From Notoacmeibacter ruber (lineage in GTDB: Bacteria; Pseudomonadota; Alphaproteobacteria; Rhizobiales; Rhizobiaceae), in the NCBI RefSeq assembly GCF_003668555.1, contig NZ_RCWN01000001.1, positions 806,001 to 870,000 on the forward strand: 64,000 bases of DNA, written 5' to 3'. The position numbers and the translations under genes were made by a program. Below are positions 1 to 9,858 of the stretch, in pieces. The notes under the pieces were generated by a model. That model was not told the origin of the DNA. It ran no database searches and saw only the letters and a program-made list of their open reading frames with translations. Numbering within the stretch: position 1 is the first letter of the stretch; every line of letters begins with the position of its first letter.

Positions 1-372
1 GCGATGGGGGCCGATGCCCCGCTCGGTGTGACCGAGATCGAGGGAATCGCTCGCGAGATGCCCTCTGAAAAGCCGTCATCCCTTCTGCCCAATAATCAGC
101 CGGAGGACGGCCTCTTCTTCTGGAAGGACGGCCCGACAATGGCCAAGGCGCTGGGTATCAATCCCGGCAATGTTCTTCCTGTCTTCGTTGATCTTGGACG
201 ACCCGGCGCGGACGTCCCGCGCGGCACATGGCCGCACCCTGGCGTCACGCAGGTCAGTCTGCCCAATAATCACCTCTCCTACGCCCTGACATGGTATGGG
301 CTGGCGGTCGTCCTCGTCGTTGTGGTCGGCTATGCCTTCTGGCGCTCGCGGCATCCGTTGGAGGATGCTTGA
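1..372 (+). CDS. SURF1-family cytochrome oxidase assembly protein (3' part)
   Basis: The reading frame is already open at base 1, so the 5' end lies outside the window; 123 residues remain. The visible part ends with an [16 protein letters not shown] stretch (about residues 87-102) and one hydrophobic helix followed by a short charged tail. This is the usual C-terminus of SURF1, an inner-membrane protein that helps build the haem a centre of cytochrome c oxidase. The second transmembrane helix of SURF1 is the one seen here; the first would be upstream. It is followed by ispH, an order common in rhizobia. The family call rests on the motif and the context, and I consider it safe. Confidence 0.85.
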   Translation, partial: AMGADAPLGVTEIEGIAREMPSEKPSSLLPNNQPEDGLFFWKDGPTMAKALGINPGNVLPVFVDLGRPGADVPRGTWPHPGVTQVSLPNNHLSYALTWYGLAVVLVVVVGYAFWRSRHPLEDA

Positions 373-433
373 CAGGGCAGGGGGCAAGACCCCAGTTGAA
401 GGCACATCACACTCCGCGATTTCGAGGATTACC

Positions 434-1438
434 ATGGCCGCACGACCAAAGCTGACACTCCGACTGTGTGAGCCGCGGGGCTTCTGCGCCGGCGTGGATC
501 GTGCGATCCAGATCGTGGTGCTCGCGATCAAGAAATACGGTGCGCCCGTCTATGTGCGCCACGAGATCGTGCATAATCGCTATGTGGTCGAGGGCCTGCG
601 TGCCAAGGGCGCGATCTTCATCGAAGAGCTTTCGGAAATCCCGGCCGATCATCGCGACCGACCGGTCGTCTTCTCCGCCCATGGCGTTCCGAAGAGCGTT
701 CCGGCCGATGCCGAAAGCCGCAATCTCTTCTATCTCGATGCGACCTGTCCGCTGGTCTCGAAGGTCCACAAGCAGGCCATGCGTCACCGCCGCCTCGGCC
801 GTCATGTCCTCCTGATCGGCCATGCCGGTCATCCGGAGGTGATCGGCACGATGGGCCAGCTGCCCGAGGGCGAGGTGACGCTTGTCGAAACCGAAGAGGA
901 TGCGGACCGCCTTTCATTCGATGACGGAACGGAGCTCGGCTTCGTCACGCAGACGACGCTTTCGGTCGACGATACCGCCGGTATCATTGCCCGGTTGGAG
1001 GAGCGCTTTCCGAAGATGCATGCCGCCGCGGCCGAGAGCATTTGCTACGCGACGACCAACCGGCAGGATGCAGTCAAACAGGCAGCCGCCGGCTGCGACC
1101 TCTTCCTCGTTGTTGGAGCGCCGAATTCATCCAACTCCAAACGGTTGGTCGAAGTGGCGGAACGCAGCGGGGCGAAAAGCGCCAAACTGGTTCAGCAGGC
1201 CGACGAAATCGACGGGTGGGACGCGCTGAAGGACGGCGCGCTGGTCGGCCTGTCCGCCGGCGCTTCCGCGCCCGAGATCATTGTCGATTCGATTATCGAA
1301 GCCTTCCGCGAGCGCTTCGAAGTGACGGTAGACATCGCTCTTGCCATGGAGGAGAACGAAACGTTCCCGGTCATGCGCGCGCTGCGAGATGTCGAATTGA
1401 CACCCGCCGACATGGCTTTCGTCAACGGAATGGCCTGA
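434..1438 (+). CDS. ispH: 4-hydroxy-3-methylbut-2-enyl diphosphate reductase
   Basis: Last step of the non-mevalonate isoprenoid pathway: reductive dehydration of HMBPP to IPP and DMAPP in the cytosol by a [4Fe-4S] enzyme. The three cluster cysteines are visible at C18 (GFCAGV), C105 (DATCPLV) and C204 ([10 protein letters not shown]), and the acid-base glutamate lies in [10 protein letters not shown] (E135). The predicted length of 334 aa is normal for the family. The same frame is open further upstream to about 296, but the ATG at 434 gives the canonical N-terminus ([15 protein letters not shown]), so the longer version is rejected. thrB follows after 7 bp, which suggests cotranscription. 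Confidence 0.97.
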   Translation: MAARPKLTLRLCEPRGFCAGVDRAIQIVVLAIKKYGAPVYVRHEIVHNRYVVEGLRAKGAIFIEELSEIPADHRDRPVVFSAHGVPKSVPADAESRNLFYLDATCPLVSKVHKQAMRHRRLGRHVLLIGHAGHPEVIGTMGQLPEGEVTLVETEEDADRLSFDDGTELGFVTQTTLSVDDTAGIIARLEERFPKMHAAAAESICYATTNRQDAVKQAAAGCDLFLVVGAPNSSNSKRLVEVAERSGAKSAKLVQQADEIDGWDALKDGALVGLSAGASAPEIIVDSIIEAFRERFEVTVDIALAMEENETFPVMRALRDVELTPADMAFVNGMA

Positions 1439-1445
1439 GCCCAAC

Positions 1446-2411
1446 ATGGCAGTCTATACCGACATCACCGAAGGCGAGTTGCGTCATTTTCTGCAAACCT
1501 ATGAACTGGGTGACCTGCTCTCCTATCGCGGCATTGCCGAAGGCGTCGAAAATTCCAACTTCATCGTGCATCTAGAGCGTGGTGAGTTCATTTTGACGCT
1601 CTACGAAAAACGGGTGAACGAAGAGGATCTGCCCTTTTTCATCGGGTTGATGGATCATCTGGCCGCCAAAGGATTTGCCTGTCCCCGGCCCGTCAAGCGG
1701 CAGGATGGAACCGTTATCGGACATCTGGCGGGTCGCCCCGCTGCGATGGTGACCTTTCTGGAGGGCGTCTGGCCGCGTGAACCGTCTGTGGTCCACTGCG
1801 CCGAGGCTGGCGCTGCGCTCGCGCAGATGCATCTGGCGGTGGCGGACTATGAAGGCTATCGCCGCAATGCGCTGACGCTGCCGGATTGGCGTCCGCTGTT
1901 CGAGCAGGTGGGCGACAAGGCCGACGAGGTGATCGACGGGCTGGCCGAAGAGACGCGGGCCATGCTGGACCGCCTCGAAGCGGAATGGCCGACCGACCTG
2001 CCCTCCGGGGTCATTCATGCGGACGCCTTCCCGGACAATGTGTTCTTTCTGGGTGACCGCTTTTCCGGGCTTATCGATTTTTATTTCGCCTGCAATGATC
2101 TCTTCGCCTATGATGTCGCTGTGGCGCTCAATGCATGGTGCTTCGATGCCGACCATCGCTTCGACAGGCAAAAGAGCGCTGCCATGCTCGATGCCTATCA
2201 GAGGGTTCGCCCTCTTTCGGATGACGAGAGAAAGGCCCTACCGGCGCTTTGCCGCGGAGCGGCAACACGCTTCATGCTGACGCGCCTTTACGACTGGATT
2301 CACACCCCTGCCGACGCGACCGTCACCAAGAAGGATCCGAGGCAACCCCTTGCCTGGATGCGCTACCACGCGGCGGCCAGTGGGCCTGGCGCTTACGGAT
2401 TAAACGCATGA
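1446..2411 (+). CDS. thrB: Homoserine kinase (APH-fold type)
   Basis: Phosphorylates L-homoserine to O-phosphohomoserine for threonine synthesis; the product is the substrate of thrC, encoded about 7.5 kb downstream on the other strand. At 321 aa it is of the aminoglycoside-phosphotransferase fold found in alphaproteobacteria, not the GHMP-kinase fold of E. coli ThrB. The catalytic loop HADAFPDNV (H191 to V199, D193) and the metal-binding aspartate in LIDFYF (D211) are present. The ATG is 7 bp after the ispH stop. The stop overlaps the rnhA start as ATGA, so the two are probably translationally coupled. Confidence 0.96.
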   Translation: MAVYTDITEGELRHFLQTYELGDLLSYRGIAEGVENSNFIVHLERGEFILTLYEKRVNEEDLPFFIGLMDHLAAKGFACPRPVKRQDGTVIGHLAGRPAAMVTFLEGVWPREPSVVHCAEAGAALAQMHLAVADYEGYRRNALTLPDWRPLFEQVGDKADEVIDGLAEETRAMLDRLEAEWPTDLPSGVIHADAFPDNVFFLGDRFSGLIDFYFACNDLFAYDVAVALNAWCFDADHRFDRQKSAAMLDAYQRVRPLSDDERKALPALCRGAATRFMLTRLYDWIHTPADATVTKKDPRQPLAWMRYHAAASGPGAYGLNA

Positions 2412-2875
2412 AGCATGTCGAGATTTTCACCGACGGCGCATGCTCGGGAAATCCGGGGCCTGGTGGATGGGGAGCGATCCTGCGCCATGGCAGTGCGCAG
2501 AAAGAACTCTCCGGCGGCGAGGCCGACACCACCAACAACCGGATGGAATTGACTGCCGCTATCGAGGCTCTCAATGCCCTCAAGGGTTCCTGCCGCGTCG
2601 ATCTGCATACGGACAGCGTCTATGTGCGCGATGGGATCCGGAGCTGGATTTCGGGGTGGAAAAGAAATGGCTGGAAGACGGCTGCCAAGAAACCCGTCAA
2701 AAATGCCGAACTCTGGCAGGCGCTGGATGAAGCCAGATCACGCCATGACGTGACCTGGCATTGGGTGAAGGGCCATGCCGGCCATCCGGAAAATGAGCGC
2801 GCCGATGAACTGGCGCGCGAAGGAATGAAGCCGTTCAAGTCGAAGACGGCTTCAAAAGCCAAACGAGAAGATTAA
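2408..2875 (+). CDS. rnhA: Ribonuclease HI
   Basis: Degrades the RNA strand of RNA-DNA hybrids. The 155-aa protein shows the complete DEDD active site: D9 ([11 protein letters not shown]), E47 (NNRMELTA), D69 (HTDS) and D133 (ERADELA), with the flexible-loop histidine H123, each one residue off E. coli RNase HI numbering. The basic handle region around residues 80-99 is present. The start was chosen at the ATG overlapping the thrB stop, since longer readings of this frame lie inside thrB. The stop codon interlocks with that of the convergent peroxiredoxin gene (they share 2873-2874), leaving no room for a terminator. Confidence 0.97.
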   Translation: MKHVEIFTDGACSGNPGPGGWGAILRHGSAQKELSGGEADTTNNRMELTAAIEALNALKGSCRVDLHTDSVYVRDGIRSWISGWKRNGWKTAAKKPVKNAELWQALDEARSRHDVTWHWVKGHAGHPENERADELAREGMKPFKSKTASKAKRED

Positions 2876-3354
2876 AGCCGCTTCAGCAGGGCGTCGGCAT
2901 CCGTATCGCCGCTCTCGCCCGGGCTTTCCTCGACCATTACTTCTTCCGCGACGCCATCCTTGACCAGGAGGCAAAACCGCTTCGCGCGCTTGCCGCCCAG
3001 CGCTGGCATATCCATGTCGAGGCCGAGGGCGGTGACATATTCGCCCTGGGGGTCGGCCAGATAGGTCACCTTGCCTTCGCCACTGGTTGAATCGCGCCAG
3101 GCTTTCATGACGAAGGGATCATTCACCGAGATGACGGCGATCTCGTCAACGCCTTTCGTGCGGAGTTCGTCATTCTTCTCGATGAATGTCGGCAGATGGT
3201 TGAGCGAGCAGGTCGGTGTGAAGGCGCCCGGTACGCCCACGAGGACCGCCGTCTTCCCCTTGAAGATGGCATCGGATGAGATTTTTTCTGGCCCGTCGGG
3301 TCCCGGCGTCATAAATGAGCCCGCCGGAAGCGTCTCACCTTTGGAAATCGTCAT
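2872..3354 (-). CDS. Prx5-type peroxiredoxin
   Basis: Thiol peroxidase of the AhpC/TSA redoxin superfamily that reduces hydrogen and organic peroxides. The 160-aa protein carries the peroxidatic cysteine C49 in GAFTPTCS, the signature of the Prx5 subgroup. The other cysteine I see, in KRFCLLV near the C-terminus, is a possible resolving residue, but this cannot be settled by reading. No signal peptide, so cytosolic. The start ATG is preceded by AAGGGA at a spacing of about 9. It is convergent with rnhA with overlapping stop codons. Confidence 0.92.
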   Translation of the reverse strand: MTISKGETLPAGSFMTPGPDGPEKISSDAIFKGKTAVLVGVPGAFTPTCSLNHLPTFIEKNDELRTKGVDEIAVISVNDPFVMKAWRDSTSGEGKVTYLADPQGEYVTALGLDMDMPALGGKRAKRFCLLVKDGVAEEVMVEESPGESGDTDADALLKRL

Positions 3355-3441
3355 GGAAGTGGTCCCTTGTTGCGCGGCAAACGAGCCGCTTTCCTCGCCG
3401 CATTTAGTGTGTGTGCGCGAAGAGAAAAGCGCGGACTCTCG

Positions 3442-4263
3442 TCACATTGAGGGAAGGTCGACAGATCCAACATAGCCTCTTTTGCCGATCACGAGCAGAA
3501 GGCAGAGTTCCTTGCCACTCATGTCGTCTTTTTCTTTCAGGATCGGCATCTCGAAGCGAAGCGTTCCATCGCCATTGTCGGATGCGGGATCGGGTGCAGC
3601 GAGCCGCAATCCACTCGGACCTTCGGCGATAAACAGCTCGGCATCGCGCGCGTCTTCGAGGCTCTCGCTCTGGAATGTGATGATCAGCCTGTCATCGGCC
3701 GTCTCTATTTCTGGCGTCAATCCAGCCGCTTCGAGGGTTTCTGGCAGTGGCGACATGGCCTCGAGCGTTTCGGCTTCCCGAAATTTGTTGTCCTCTGCCT
3801 CGAGAGGGGCGGCAAGCTGAAGCGTCAGGGGAATGCAGATCTGCTGGCATATGCCGAGAAAAACAGAAGCCTCGAGGCGCAAGGAGCCCGCAGCGTCCGG
3901 CGTCGGCACGTCCATTGCGATATAGGTACGATCCTTATATCCGGCCCAGACATTATGGGGTTCGCGAAAACGTTGCGGGGCCGGCATGACGAGAGTCGGG
4001 CGTATCTCGTGCCCCGCCATCCGCAATGTTACGGAAGGAGCCACGCCGCTATCTCCGGGTTGCAGCCAGTAGGTCTTCCAGCCTTCCTGAAGTTCGATTT
4101 CGACCCAGGCTCTTGCGTAATCGTCTCCGCTGCCGCCACTGGCGAGGAGGCGCGCGCGGCCTCCCTCGAAGCTGGTCCATTGCCCGGCGCCGGCGGGGGC
4201 CGACGTCGGTGAAAACGCGCTGGCGAGCAGACACAGCACCAGCACTGCCACGAGACGCTGCAT
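3442..4263 (-). CDS. Periplasmic protein with DsbD N-terminal-like domain
   Basis: A 273-aa exported protein: a signal peptide at residues 1 to about 24 (QRLVAVLVLCLLASAF) followed by a beta-rich domain resembling the N-terminal (alpha) domain of thiol-disulfide reductase DsbD, with a VFLGICQQICIPLTLQL segment containing a Cys-x3-Cys pair. In DsbD this domain carries electrons to periplasmic acceptors; this protein has neither the membrane core nor the thioredoxin domain, so it is a stand-alone version. The frame is open upstream to 4590, but the ATG at 4263 has a GGAG six bases ahead and begins a proper signal peptide; an in-frame ATG at 4275 is the alternative. The substrate is unknown. Confidence 0.78.
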   Translation of the reverse strand: MQRLVAVLVLCLLASAFSPTSAPAGAGQWTSFEGGRARLLASGGSGDDYARAWVEIELQEGWKTYWLQPGDSGVAPSVTLRMAGHEIRPTLVMPAPQRFREPHNVWAGYKDRTYIAMDVPTPDAAGSLRLEASVFLGICQQICIPLTLQLAAPLEAEDNKFREAETLEAMSPLPETLEAAGLTPEIETADDRLIITFQSESLEDARDAELFIAEGPSGLRLAAPDPASDNGDGTLRFEMPILKEKDDMSGKELCLLLVIGKRGYVGSVDLPSM

Positions 4264-4396
4264 GTCGGACTCCATTTTGAAACGGTCAGGGCGGGATATT
4301 AGGTCCGAAAGGGGCGTCTTCGAGGCGCATGCCCGAACGATCTTTTTCTTTACACCCCCTGATCTCGCGTTAGGCTGAAGGACAAAGGATCGGATC

Positions 4397-4972
4397 ATGA
4401 GCGAATTTCTGGAAGGCAAGTTTCTCATCGCGATGCCGGATATGGCGGACGAGCGCTTTTCCCGCACCGTGATTCTGGTCTGCGCGCATTCGGAGGAAGG
4501 CGCGATGGGAATCGTCATCAATCGGGCGCAGGAGATCGGTTTTGCCGATCTGATCTCCCAGATCGGCCTGATCGATGATGATGAGGCCATTCATCTTCCG
4601 GCCGAAGCAAGGAAGATGATCGTGCGGGACGGCGGACCGGTCGACCGTAGCCGCGGCTTCGTGCTCCACAGCGATGATTACACTCTCTCGTCTTCTCTCG
4701 ATGTCTCAGGAGGCCTGCGGCTGACCGCTACGGTCGATGTTCTTAGGGCCATTAGTGACGGCTCGGGACCAGAGAAGGCGATCATGGCTTTGGGCTATGC
4801 GGGTTGGGGTGCCGGGCAGCTTGAGGGCGAGATCGCCCAGAATGGCTGGCTCGTGGCCGACGCGCCTTCGGAACTGATTTTCGATAGGCCATTGGAAGAG
4901 ATCTGGCCGGGCGCCCTCGGTCTGCTCGGTATCGACCCCGTCAATCTGAGCGCTGTCGCCGGAAACGCCTGA
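4397..4972 (+). CDS. YqgE/AlgH family protein (UPF0301)
   Basis: 191-aa cytosolic protein of the DUF179/YqgE-AlgH family, recognised from the N-terminal GKFLIAMPDMAD, the SRTVILVCAHSEEGAMGIVIN strand-helix unit (about residues 22-42) and GYAGWGAGQLEGEI in the C-terminal half. The biochemical role is not established for the family; AlgH was named from an alginate phenotype in Pseudomonas. It is divergent from the DsbD-like gene, with 133 bp between them for both promoters. Length and sequence are typical. Confidence 0.93.
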   Translation: MSEFLEGKFLIAMPDMADERFSRTVILVCAHSEEGAMGIVINRAQEIGFADLISQIGLIDDDEAIHLPAEARKMIVRDGGPVDRSRGFVLHSDDYTLSSSLDVSGGLRLTATVDVLRAISDGSGPEKAIMALGYAGWGAGQLEGEIAQNGWLVADAPSELIFDRPLEEIWPGALGLLGIDPVNLSAVAGNA

Positions 4973-5005
4973 GGGGCATCGCGTGATCAGCGCAGCGGCC
5001 TGTCC

Positions 5006-7912
5006 CTACTGGGCCGCTGCCGCCCGTTCCTGAGCGCAATATTCCTGAGCGGTGGCCATATCGACCGGCTTTCCGAACATAAAACTCTGGACATAATCGC
5101 AGCCGGCCTCCTGTAGCAGGGCCAGCGTATCGTCATCATCGACGCCTTCGACGACGATGCTCATACCGACCTCATGGCCCAGATGGACCAGGGAGCGAAG
5201 CAGGGCTTTCGACTGATCGGTTCGGTCGATCACGAAAGACCTGTCGATCTTGATGCAATCGAACGGAAACCGCGTGAGATAGGACAGAGCGGAATAACCC
5301 GTCCCGAAATCGTCGATCGACAATCCGATCCCGAGCGCGTCGAGCTGTTCGAGCACGCGGGCGTTCTGCTCCGGATTTTTCATGACCATGGTTTCGGTCA
5401 GTTCCAACCGGAACGTCGAGGGTTTGAGCCCCGTTCGCGTCAGGACGGATTTGACGTCCGAGACGAGGTCTTGGCGAAGAAACTGGCTGGAGGAGAGATT
5501 AACGGCGACGTAGAGGTCATCGCGGTCGCAATGGCGGGCGATCGCTGCCATATCGTCGGCCGCGCGCTGCATCACGAAGAGGCCGAGCCGTGCGATCAGA
5601 CCGGAATTTTCGGCAATCGGGACGAAATCGGCAGGGGCGATCGGACCGCGCTTCGGATGGTTCCAGCGAATCAGAGCCTCGAACCCCGCAATCGTCATCG
5701 ACGCGATGCGGATGATCGGTTGGTAGAGAACGTGAAGTTCCCCATTGTCGATCGCACGGTGAAGATCGGCCTCGATGTGCAGATAGTCCGAGCCCATTGT
5801 TCGAAAGGCGGGGCGGAACGGCTCGACGCGGTCGCCACCAAAGCGTTTGGCCTGATGCAGCGCCAGTTCGGCGTCCTTGACCAGTTCCTGCGCGCTACCG
5901 TGCTGCTGGGTCCATCCTGCCACGCCGATGGAGGGTGTCAGAACGATCTCCTGATTGGCGAAATTGATGGGCGCAGAAATCGTTTTCTTCACTTGGGCGG
6001 TGAAGGCTTTCACCTCTGAGGGATCAGGCCGACCACCAAGGGAAATCATGAAGTGATCGCCGGAAAAGCGCGACAGCGTGTCCTCGGAACGGCATAGCCT
6101 TGCCAGCCGCCGGGCGACGGTGAGAAGGATCGTGTCGCCAACCGATATGCCGAGCGATTCATTGACCGTCCGGAATCGGTCGATGTCGATGGCCAGCACC
6201 GTCGGGCGAATACGCTCGTCCTCGCGCGCCGTCGCGACGAGCGAACCCAGGCGATCCATGAAAAGCTCGCGGTTGGGAAGGCCCGTCATATTGTCGTGGA
6301 CCGAATCGTAGAGCAGCCGTTCTTCGGCTTTCTTTTGTTCCGTCACCTCACAGATCGTACCGACGCAGCGGACGACCTCTCCATCGGCTCCTACCACTGG
6401 ACGGGCCTTGAGGCTGTACCAGTGGTAGTGGCCGTCTTCTCCGCGCAGCCGGAAATCCTGACGGATCCGCCCGCGGCGGTGCTCCAGGATCATGTCGAGC
6501 GTGGTGCGAAAATGGTCGCGATCGTCCAGATGCATCGCCTCCACCCAATCCCGCGCCGGACCGCGGAGCTCCTGCCGACGCAAACCGATCAAAGGCGCGA
6601 TGTCGGGGCGCGTGACGATCCGGTCGCGCAGCACGTCCCAATCGAAGACAATGTCGCCGGAGCCCGTCATGGCGAGGGCCTGGCGCTCCACATCAGAGAA
6701 GAGGCCCTGCCGCACGGCGCCGCCGGAAAAAGCGTGCTGCATGACGGTAAAGCCGATAAGCAGGACGATGAGCACGAGACCACCGCCGAGCGCCGGCTGC
6801 ACCACATCATTGTCGATGGCCCCGGAAATCGTCATGCCCATGCCGACGACCCAGGCGGCAACCGCGACCCAGCTTGGCACCAGCATGATGGCGCGGTCAT
6901 AGCGGTGGCTGGCCTGCCATACGATGACACCGAGGCCGACCACGGCCGTCAAAGCTAGGGAGATACGTGCGACGCCGGCGGAAAAGCTGGGATAGAAGAC
7001 AGCGAGGGCGACGAGGCAGCCGAGCGCGGTCAGCCAGACCAGCGCCGCATGACTGAAATGCTTGTGCCATCGCGAGAGATTGAGATAGGCGAAGAGGAAG
7101 ATGACGAGGGTGCCCGCCAGGGCGATTTCGGCGGTCGCTCGCCAGACCGGTTCGCTGCCCGTCGCGACCCCCACCATCCGATCGAGAAAGCCGAAATCGA
7201 CCGATATGTAGAAAAGAACCGCCCAGGCGAGAGCCGCCGCCGCAGGAAACATGACGGTGCCGCGCACCACGAAGAGAATCGTCAGAAAGAGCGCCAGAAG
7301 ACCGGAAATGCCGATCACGATCCCGCGAAATAGCGTGTAGGCGTTGATCGTGTCCTTATAGGCTTCCGGCTCCCAGATGTAGAGCTGCGGCAGTTCCGGC
7401 GTGGCCAGTTCGATGACCAACGTCACGACGCTGTTCGGGTTCAGCGTCAGATTGAAGATATCGGCGTCTTCGCTGGGCTGGCTATCCAGCGCAAAGCCTT
7501 CGGACGGCGTAATGTTCACGATGCGCTGCGCACCAAGGTCAGGCTTCCAGAGGCCCGAGCCGACCAGCCGATAGTGCGGAGCGACGATCTGCCGGTCGAT
7601 CTGTTGTTCGCTGGCATTGGCGAGCGATAGCACCGCCCAATGGCCGGATGGCGGATTGCCAAGAGCTTCCACTTCGATCCGGCGGACGATTCCGTCCTCA
7701 CCGGGAGCTGCGGAAACCTGGAATGTGCGCGAACCGTTCGACGTGATTTCCACGGCCCGGGACAGGTCAAGCGCCAGATCGTCAGCCTCGACCTGTACGG
7801 TCTCTTCCTGAGCGTGGAGGGGCATGGCAGAGAACAGAAGAAATCCGGCCAGCATCATGCAAAGCGCTATCAGCCAATGCGTCCAACCCTTTGGCGCTTC
7901 GATGCCCGTCAC
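5006..7912 (-). CDS. Membrane-bound PAS-GGDEF-EAL cyclic-di-GMP protein
   Basis: 968 aa. Order of parts: signal peptide (to about residue 34, ending LHAQ), a periplasmic beta-rich domain (about 35-190), about seven transmembrane helices (190-400) in a 7TM-DISM-like layout, a PAS domain with PAC tail (about 415-525), GGDEF (about 540-700) and EAL (about 715-960). The GGDEF signature reads SGDHF, so cyclase activity is doubtful. The EAL part keeps EALIRW, the ELTE glutamate, DDFGTGYS and the KIDRSF lysine, so phosphodiesterase activity is expected. It starts at a GTG that overlaps the TGA of the upstream acetyltransferase (GTGA), so the two are coupled. The sensory ligand is unknown. Confidence 0.9.
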   Translation of the reverse strand: MTGIEAPKGWTHWLIALCMMLAGFLLFSAMPLHAQEETVQVEADDLALDLSRAVEITSNGSRTFQVSAAPGEDGIVRRIEVEALGNPPSGHWAVLSLANASEQQIDRQIVAPHYRLVGSGLWKPDLGAQRIVNITPSEGFALDSQPSEDADIFNLTLNPNSVVTLVIELATPELPQLYIWEPEAYKDTINAYTLFRGIVIGISGLLALFLTILFVVRGTVMFPAAAALAWAVLFYISVDFGFLDRMVGVATGSEPVWRATAEIALAGTLVIFLFAYLNLSRWHKHFSHAALVWLTALGCLVALAVFYPSFSAGVARISLALTAVVGLGVIVWQASHRYDRAIMLVPSWVAVAAWVVGMGMTISGAIDNDVVQPALGGGLVLIVLLIGFTVMQHAFSGGAVRQGLFSDVERQALAMTGSGDIVFDWDVLRDRIVTRPDIAPLIGLRRQELRGPARDWVEAMHLDDRDHFRTTLDMILEHRRGRIRQDFRLRGEDGHYHWYSLKARPVVGADGEVVRCVGTICEVTEQKKAEERLLYDSVHDNMTGLPNRELFMDRLGSLVATAREDERIRPTVLAIDIDRFRTVNESLGISVGDTILLTVARRLARLCRSEDTLSRFSGDHFMISLGGRPDPSEVKAFTAQVKKTISAPINFANQEIVLTPSIGVAGWTQQHGSAQELVKDAELALHQAKRFGGDRVEPFRPAFRTMGSDYLHIEADLHRAIDNGELHVLYQPIIRIASMTIAGFEALIRWNHPKRGPIAPADFVPIAENSGLIARLGLFVMQRAADDMAAIARHCDRDDLYVAVNLSSSQFLRQDLVSDVKSVLTRTGLKPSTFRLELTETMVMKNPEQNARVLEQLDALGIGLSIDDFGTGYSALSYLTRFPFDCIKIDRSFVIDRTDQSKALLRSLVHLGHEVGMSIVVEGVDDDDTLALLQEAGCDYVQSFMFGKPVDMATAQEYCAQERAAAAQ

Positions 7913-8508
7913 AATCCGCTCCCCTTGCTGGCTCTGCTTCTTTCATCGTCGCCACAGAGGCGGGCGTAAAGGTGATGATCCCGCCAGACGCCGCCGATGA
8001 ACAGATAAGATCGCAACAGCCCTTCGCGCTCAAATCCGGCTTTTTTGAGCAAGCGTTCCGAACGTTCATTGCCGGGGATACAGGCAGCCTGAACGCGATG
8101 CAAATTGAGGTCGCGGAATGCAAAGTCGCAGAGCGTGTCGATCGCGTCGTGCATATGTCCCTTGCCGGCGAAGGGCTCACCCATCCAATAACCGATTTCG
8201 CCGTTCTGGCAGACGCCGTAGCGCACATTGGAAAGCGTGATTCCACCCATCAATTCGTCATGGGCGGACAGGATGAAGAAGCTGAAACCCGTCTTGCGAC
8301 GTGCGTCCTGGCCCTGTCGCCGAACGGTCTTTGCAAATTCGCGACGTGAAATCGGCGGGTTGGGCCAGACCGGCTCCCAGGGTTCCAGAAAGGCGCGGCT
8401 TCTGGTTCGCAGTTCCGACCATTCGTCGAAATCGCTTCGACGGGGCAGGCGCAGGATGACGTTCCTTCCCCTTAGACGCATCCCAGAGGTCGGAAGCCCC
8501 TTCAGCAC
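7909..8508 (-). CDS. RimJ/RimL-type GNAT acetyltransferase
   Basis: 199-aa GNAT-fold N-acetyltransferase of the RimJ/RimL group, which acetylate protein N-termini or small amines with acetyl-CoA. Seen: the LRLPRRSDFDEW N-terminal strand-helix, the GEIGYWMGEPFAGKGHMHDA acetyl-CoA-binding region (about 104-123) and the NERSERLLKKAGFEREGLLR motif typical of RimJ-like enzymes. The GTG at 8508 gives the long form; an ATG at 8481 (MRLRGRN) is a credible alternative. It lies 5 bp after the M16 protease stop, in the thrC-M16-GNAT order often found in rhizobia. The substrate is not predictable. Confidence 0.9.
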   Translation of the reverse strand: MLKGLPTSGMRLRGRNVILRLPRRSDFDEWSELRTRSRAFLEPWEPVWPNPPISRREFAKTVRRQGQDARRKTGFSFFILSAHDELMGGITLSNVRYGVCQNGEIGYWMGEPFAGKGHMHDAIDTLCDFAFRDLNLHRVQAACIPGNERSERLLKKAGFEREGLLRSYLFIGGVWRDHHLYARLCGDDERSRASKGSGL

Positions 8509-8513
8509 GGTCG

Positions 8514-9812
8514 TCAGGAGGCGGCAGCTTGGCGGGTCTCGACGACCGAACTGCCCAGACGGCGCTGGATCGCGTCATAGGGCATGAGCGGTCCGAGAGG
8601 TCCTATTCCCGCAACGGTCGGCACGCTCCCCATAAATGTCCGATGAGCGAGGTCGGCGATCCGTTCCGCCGATATGTCGTTCAGCCGGTCGAGGACTTCC
8701 TGACGGGGCAGAACGCGTCCGTGGGTCAAGAACTGCCGGGCGATCTGGCTGGCGCGCGACATGGAACTCTCGCTGCTCATCAGAAGGCTCGCACGAAGCT
8801 GTGCCCGCGCCCGGCTGACCTCTTCCTCGCTGATATCGTTGGACAGCGTGCAGATCTGGTCGAGCAGCACCGGCAGAAGCTCTTCTATATCCTCTTCGCC
8901 TGTCGCCGCATGAATTCCGAACAGGCCGGCATCGGAGAAACTCCAGTGGAAAGCCGAGACCGAATAGCAGAGGCCGCGACGCTCGCGGATTTCCTGGAAT
9001 AGCCTGGAGCTCATGCCGCCGCCGAGGACGGTCGCAAGGATCTGACTGGCGTAGAAATCACGCGCCAGGAAGGGCTTGCCCTCGAATCCAATCAGGATTT
9101 GCGCATCGAGCAGCGAACGGCTTTCGCGGAATTCGCCTCCGGTATAGACGGCATCGGTCGCGCGTTGGGCGCCGGCGTGAGGGCCGAGATCGGAGAGGCG
9201 ACTTTCGATCTCCCGCAGGAACACGTCATGCTCGACCGCGCCAACGGCCACGGCGATCATGCGGTCGGCGCCATATTCGCGGGCGAGATAGCTTCGCAAT
9301 TGATCGGAGGAAAATGTCTCGATCGTCTCTCTTGTGCCGAGCACCGAGCGTCCAACCGGCTGCCCCTGAAACGCCGCCTCGGCAAACCTGTCGAAGACGA
9401 TATCATCGGGCGTATCCATCGCCGCACCGAGTTCCTGCGCGATAACGTGTTTTTCCCGCTGCAACTCGTCTTCGTCAAAGACGGAGTCCCGCAGAATGTC
9501 GCACAATATGTCGGTCGCAAGGCCGACATCTTCCTTCAGGACACGCGCAAAGAAAGACGTGGTCTCCACGGAGGTTGAGGCGTTGATTTCGCCTCCGACA
9601 TTTTCGATCTCGACGGCGATATCTTCGGCGCTGCGGCGGCCCGTGCCTTTGAAGGCCATATGCTCCAGAAGATGCGCGATACCGTGTTCTTCCGGTCGCT
9701 CATCCCGCGAGCCGCTGTGATTCCATAGACCCAGCACGACACTTTCGACATGGGGGCGGTGTTCGGTCGCGACGATAAGGCCATTCGCAAGGGTTGTGGT
9801 TTCGACCGGCAT
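8514..9812 (-). CDS. M16-family zinc metalloprotease (processing-peptidase-like)
   Basis: 432-aa pitrilysin-family peptidase related to mitochondrial processing peptidase beta. The inverted zinc motif is intact: H47-x2-E50-H51 in HLLEHMAFKGT, followed about 75 residues on by EKHVIAQEL, which supplies the third ligand. The C-terminal half contains the glycine-rich GGGMSSRLFQEIRERRGLCY stretch. The ATG at 9812 was chosen because GGGAGG sits four bases ahead; an upstream in-frame GTG at 9824 lies on that same ribosome-binding site and is rejected. No signal peptide is visible. It is downstream of thrC in the same direction, with a 46-bp gap. Confidence 0.94.
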   Translation of the reverse strand: MPVETTTLANGLIVATEHRPHVESVVLGLWNHSGSRDERPEEHGIAHLLEHMAFKGTGRRSAEDIAVEIENVGGEINASTSVETTSFFARVLKEDVGLATDILCDILRDSVFDEDELQREKHVIAQELGAAMDTPDDIVFDRFAEAAFQGQPVGRSVLGTRETIETFSSDQLRSYLAREYGADRMIAVAVGAVEHDVFLREIESRLSDLGPHAGAQRATDAVYTGGEFRESRSLLDAQILIGFEGKPFLARDFYASQILATVLGGGMSSRLFQEIRERRGLCYSVSAFHWSFSDAGLFGIHAATGEEDIEELLPVLLDQICTLSNDISEEEVSRARAQLRASLLMSSESSMSRASQIARQFLTHGRVLPRQEVLDRLNDISAERIADLAHRTFMGSVPTVAGIGPLGPLMPYDAIQRRLGSSVVETRQAAAS

Positions 9813-9858
9813 TTTTCCTCCCACTCAACTCTTTGGCGCGCCATTGGCGCGGGCCGCG

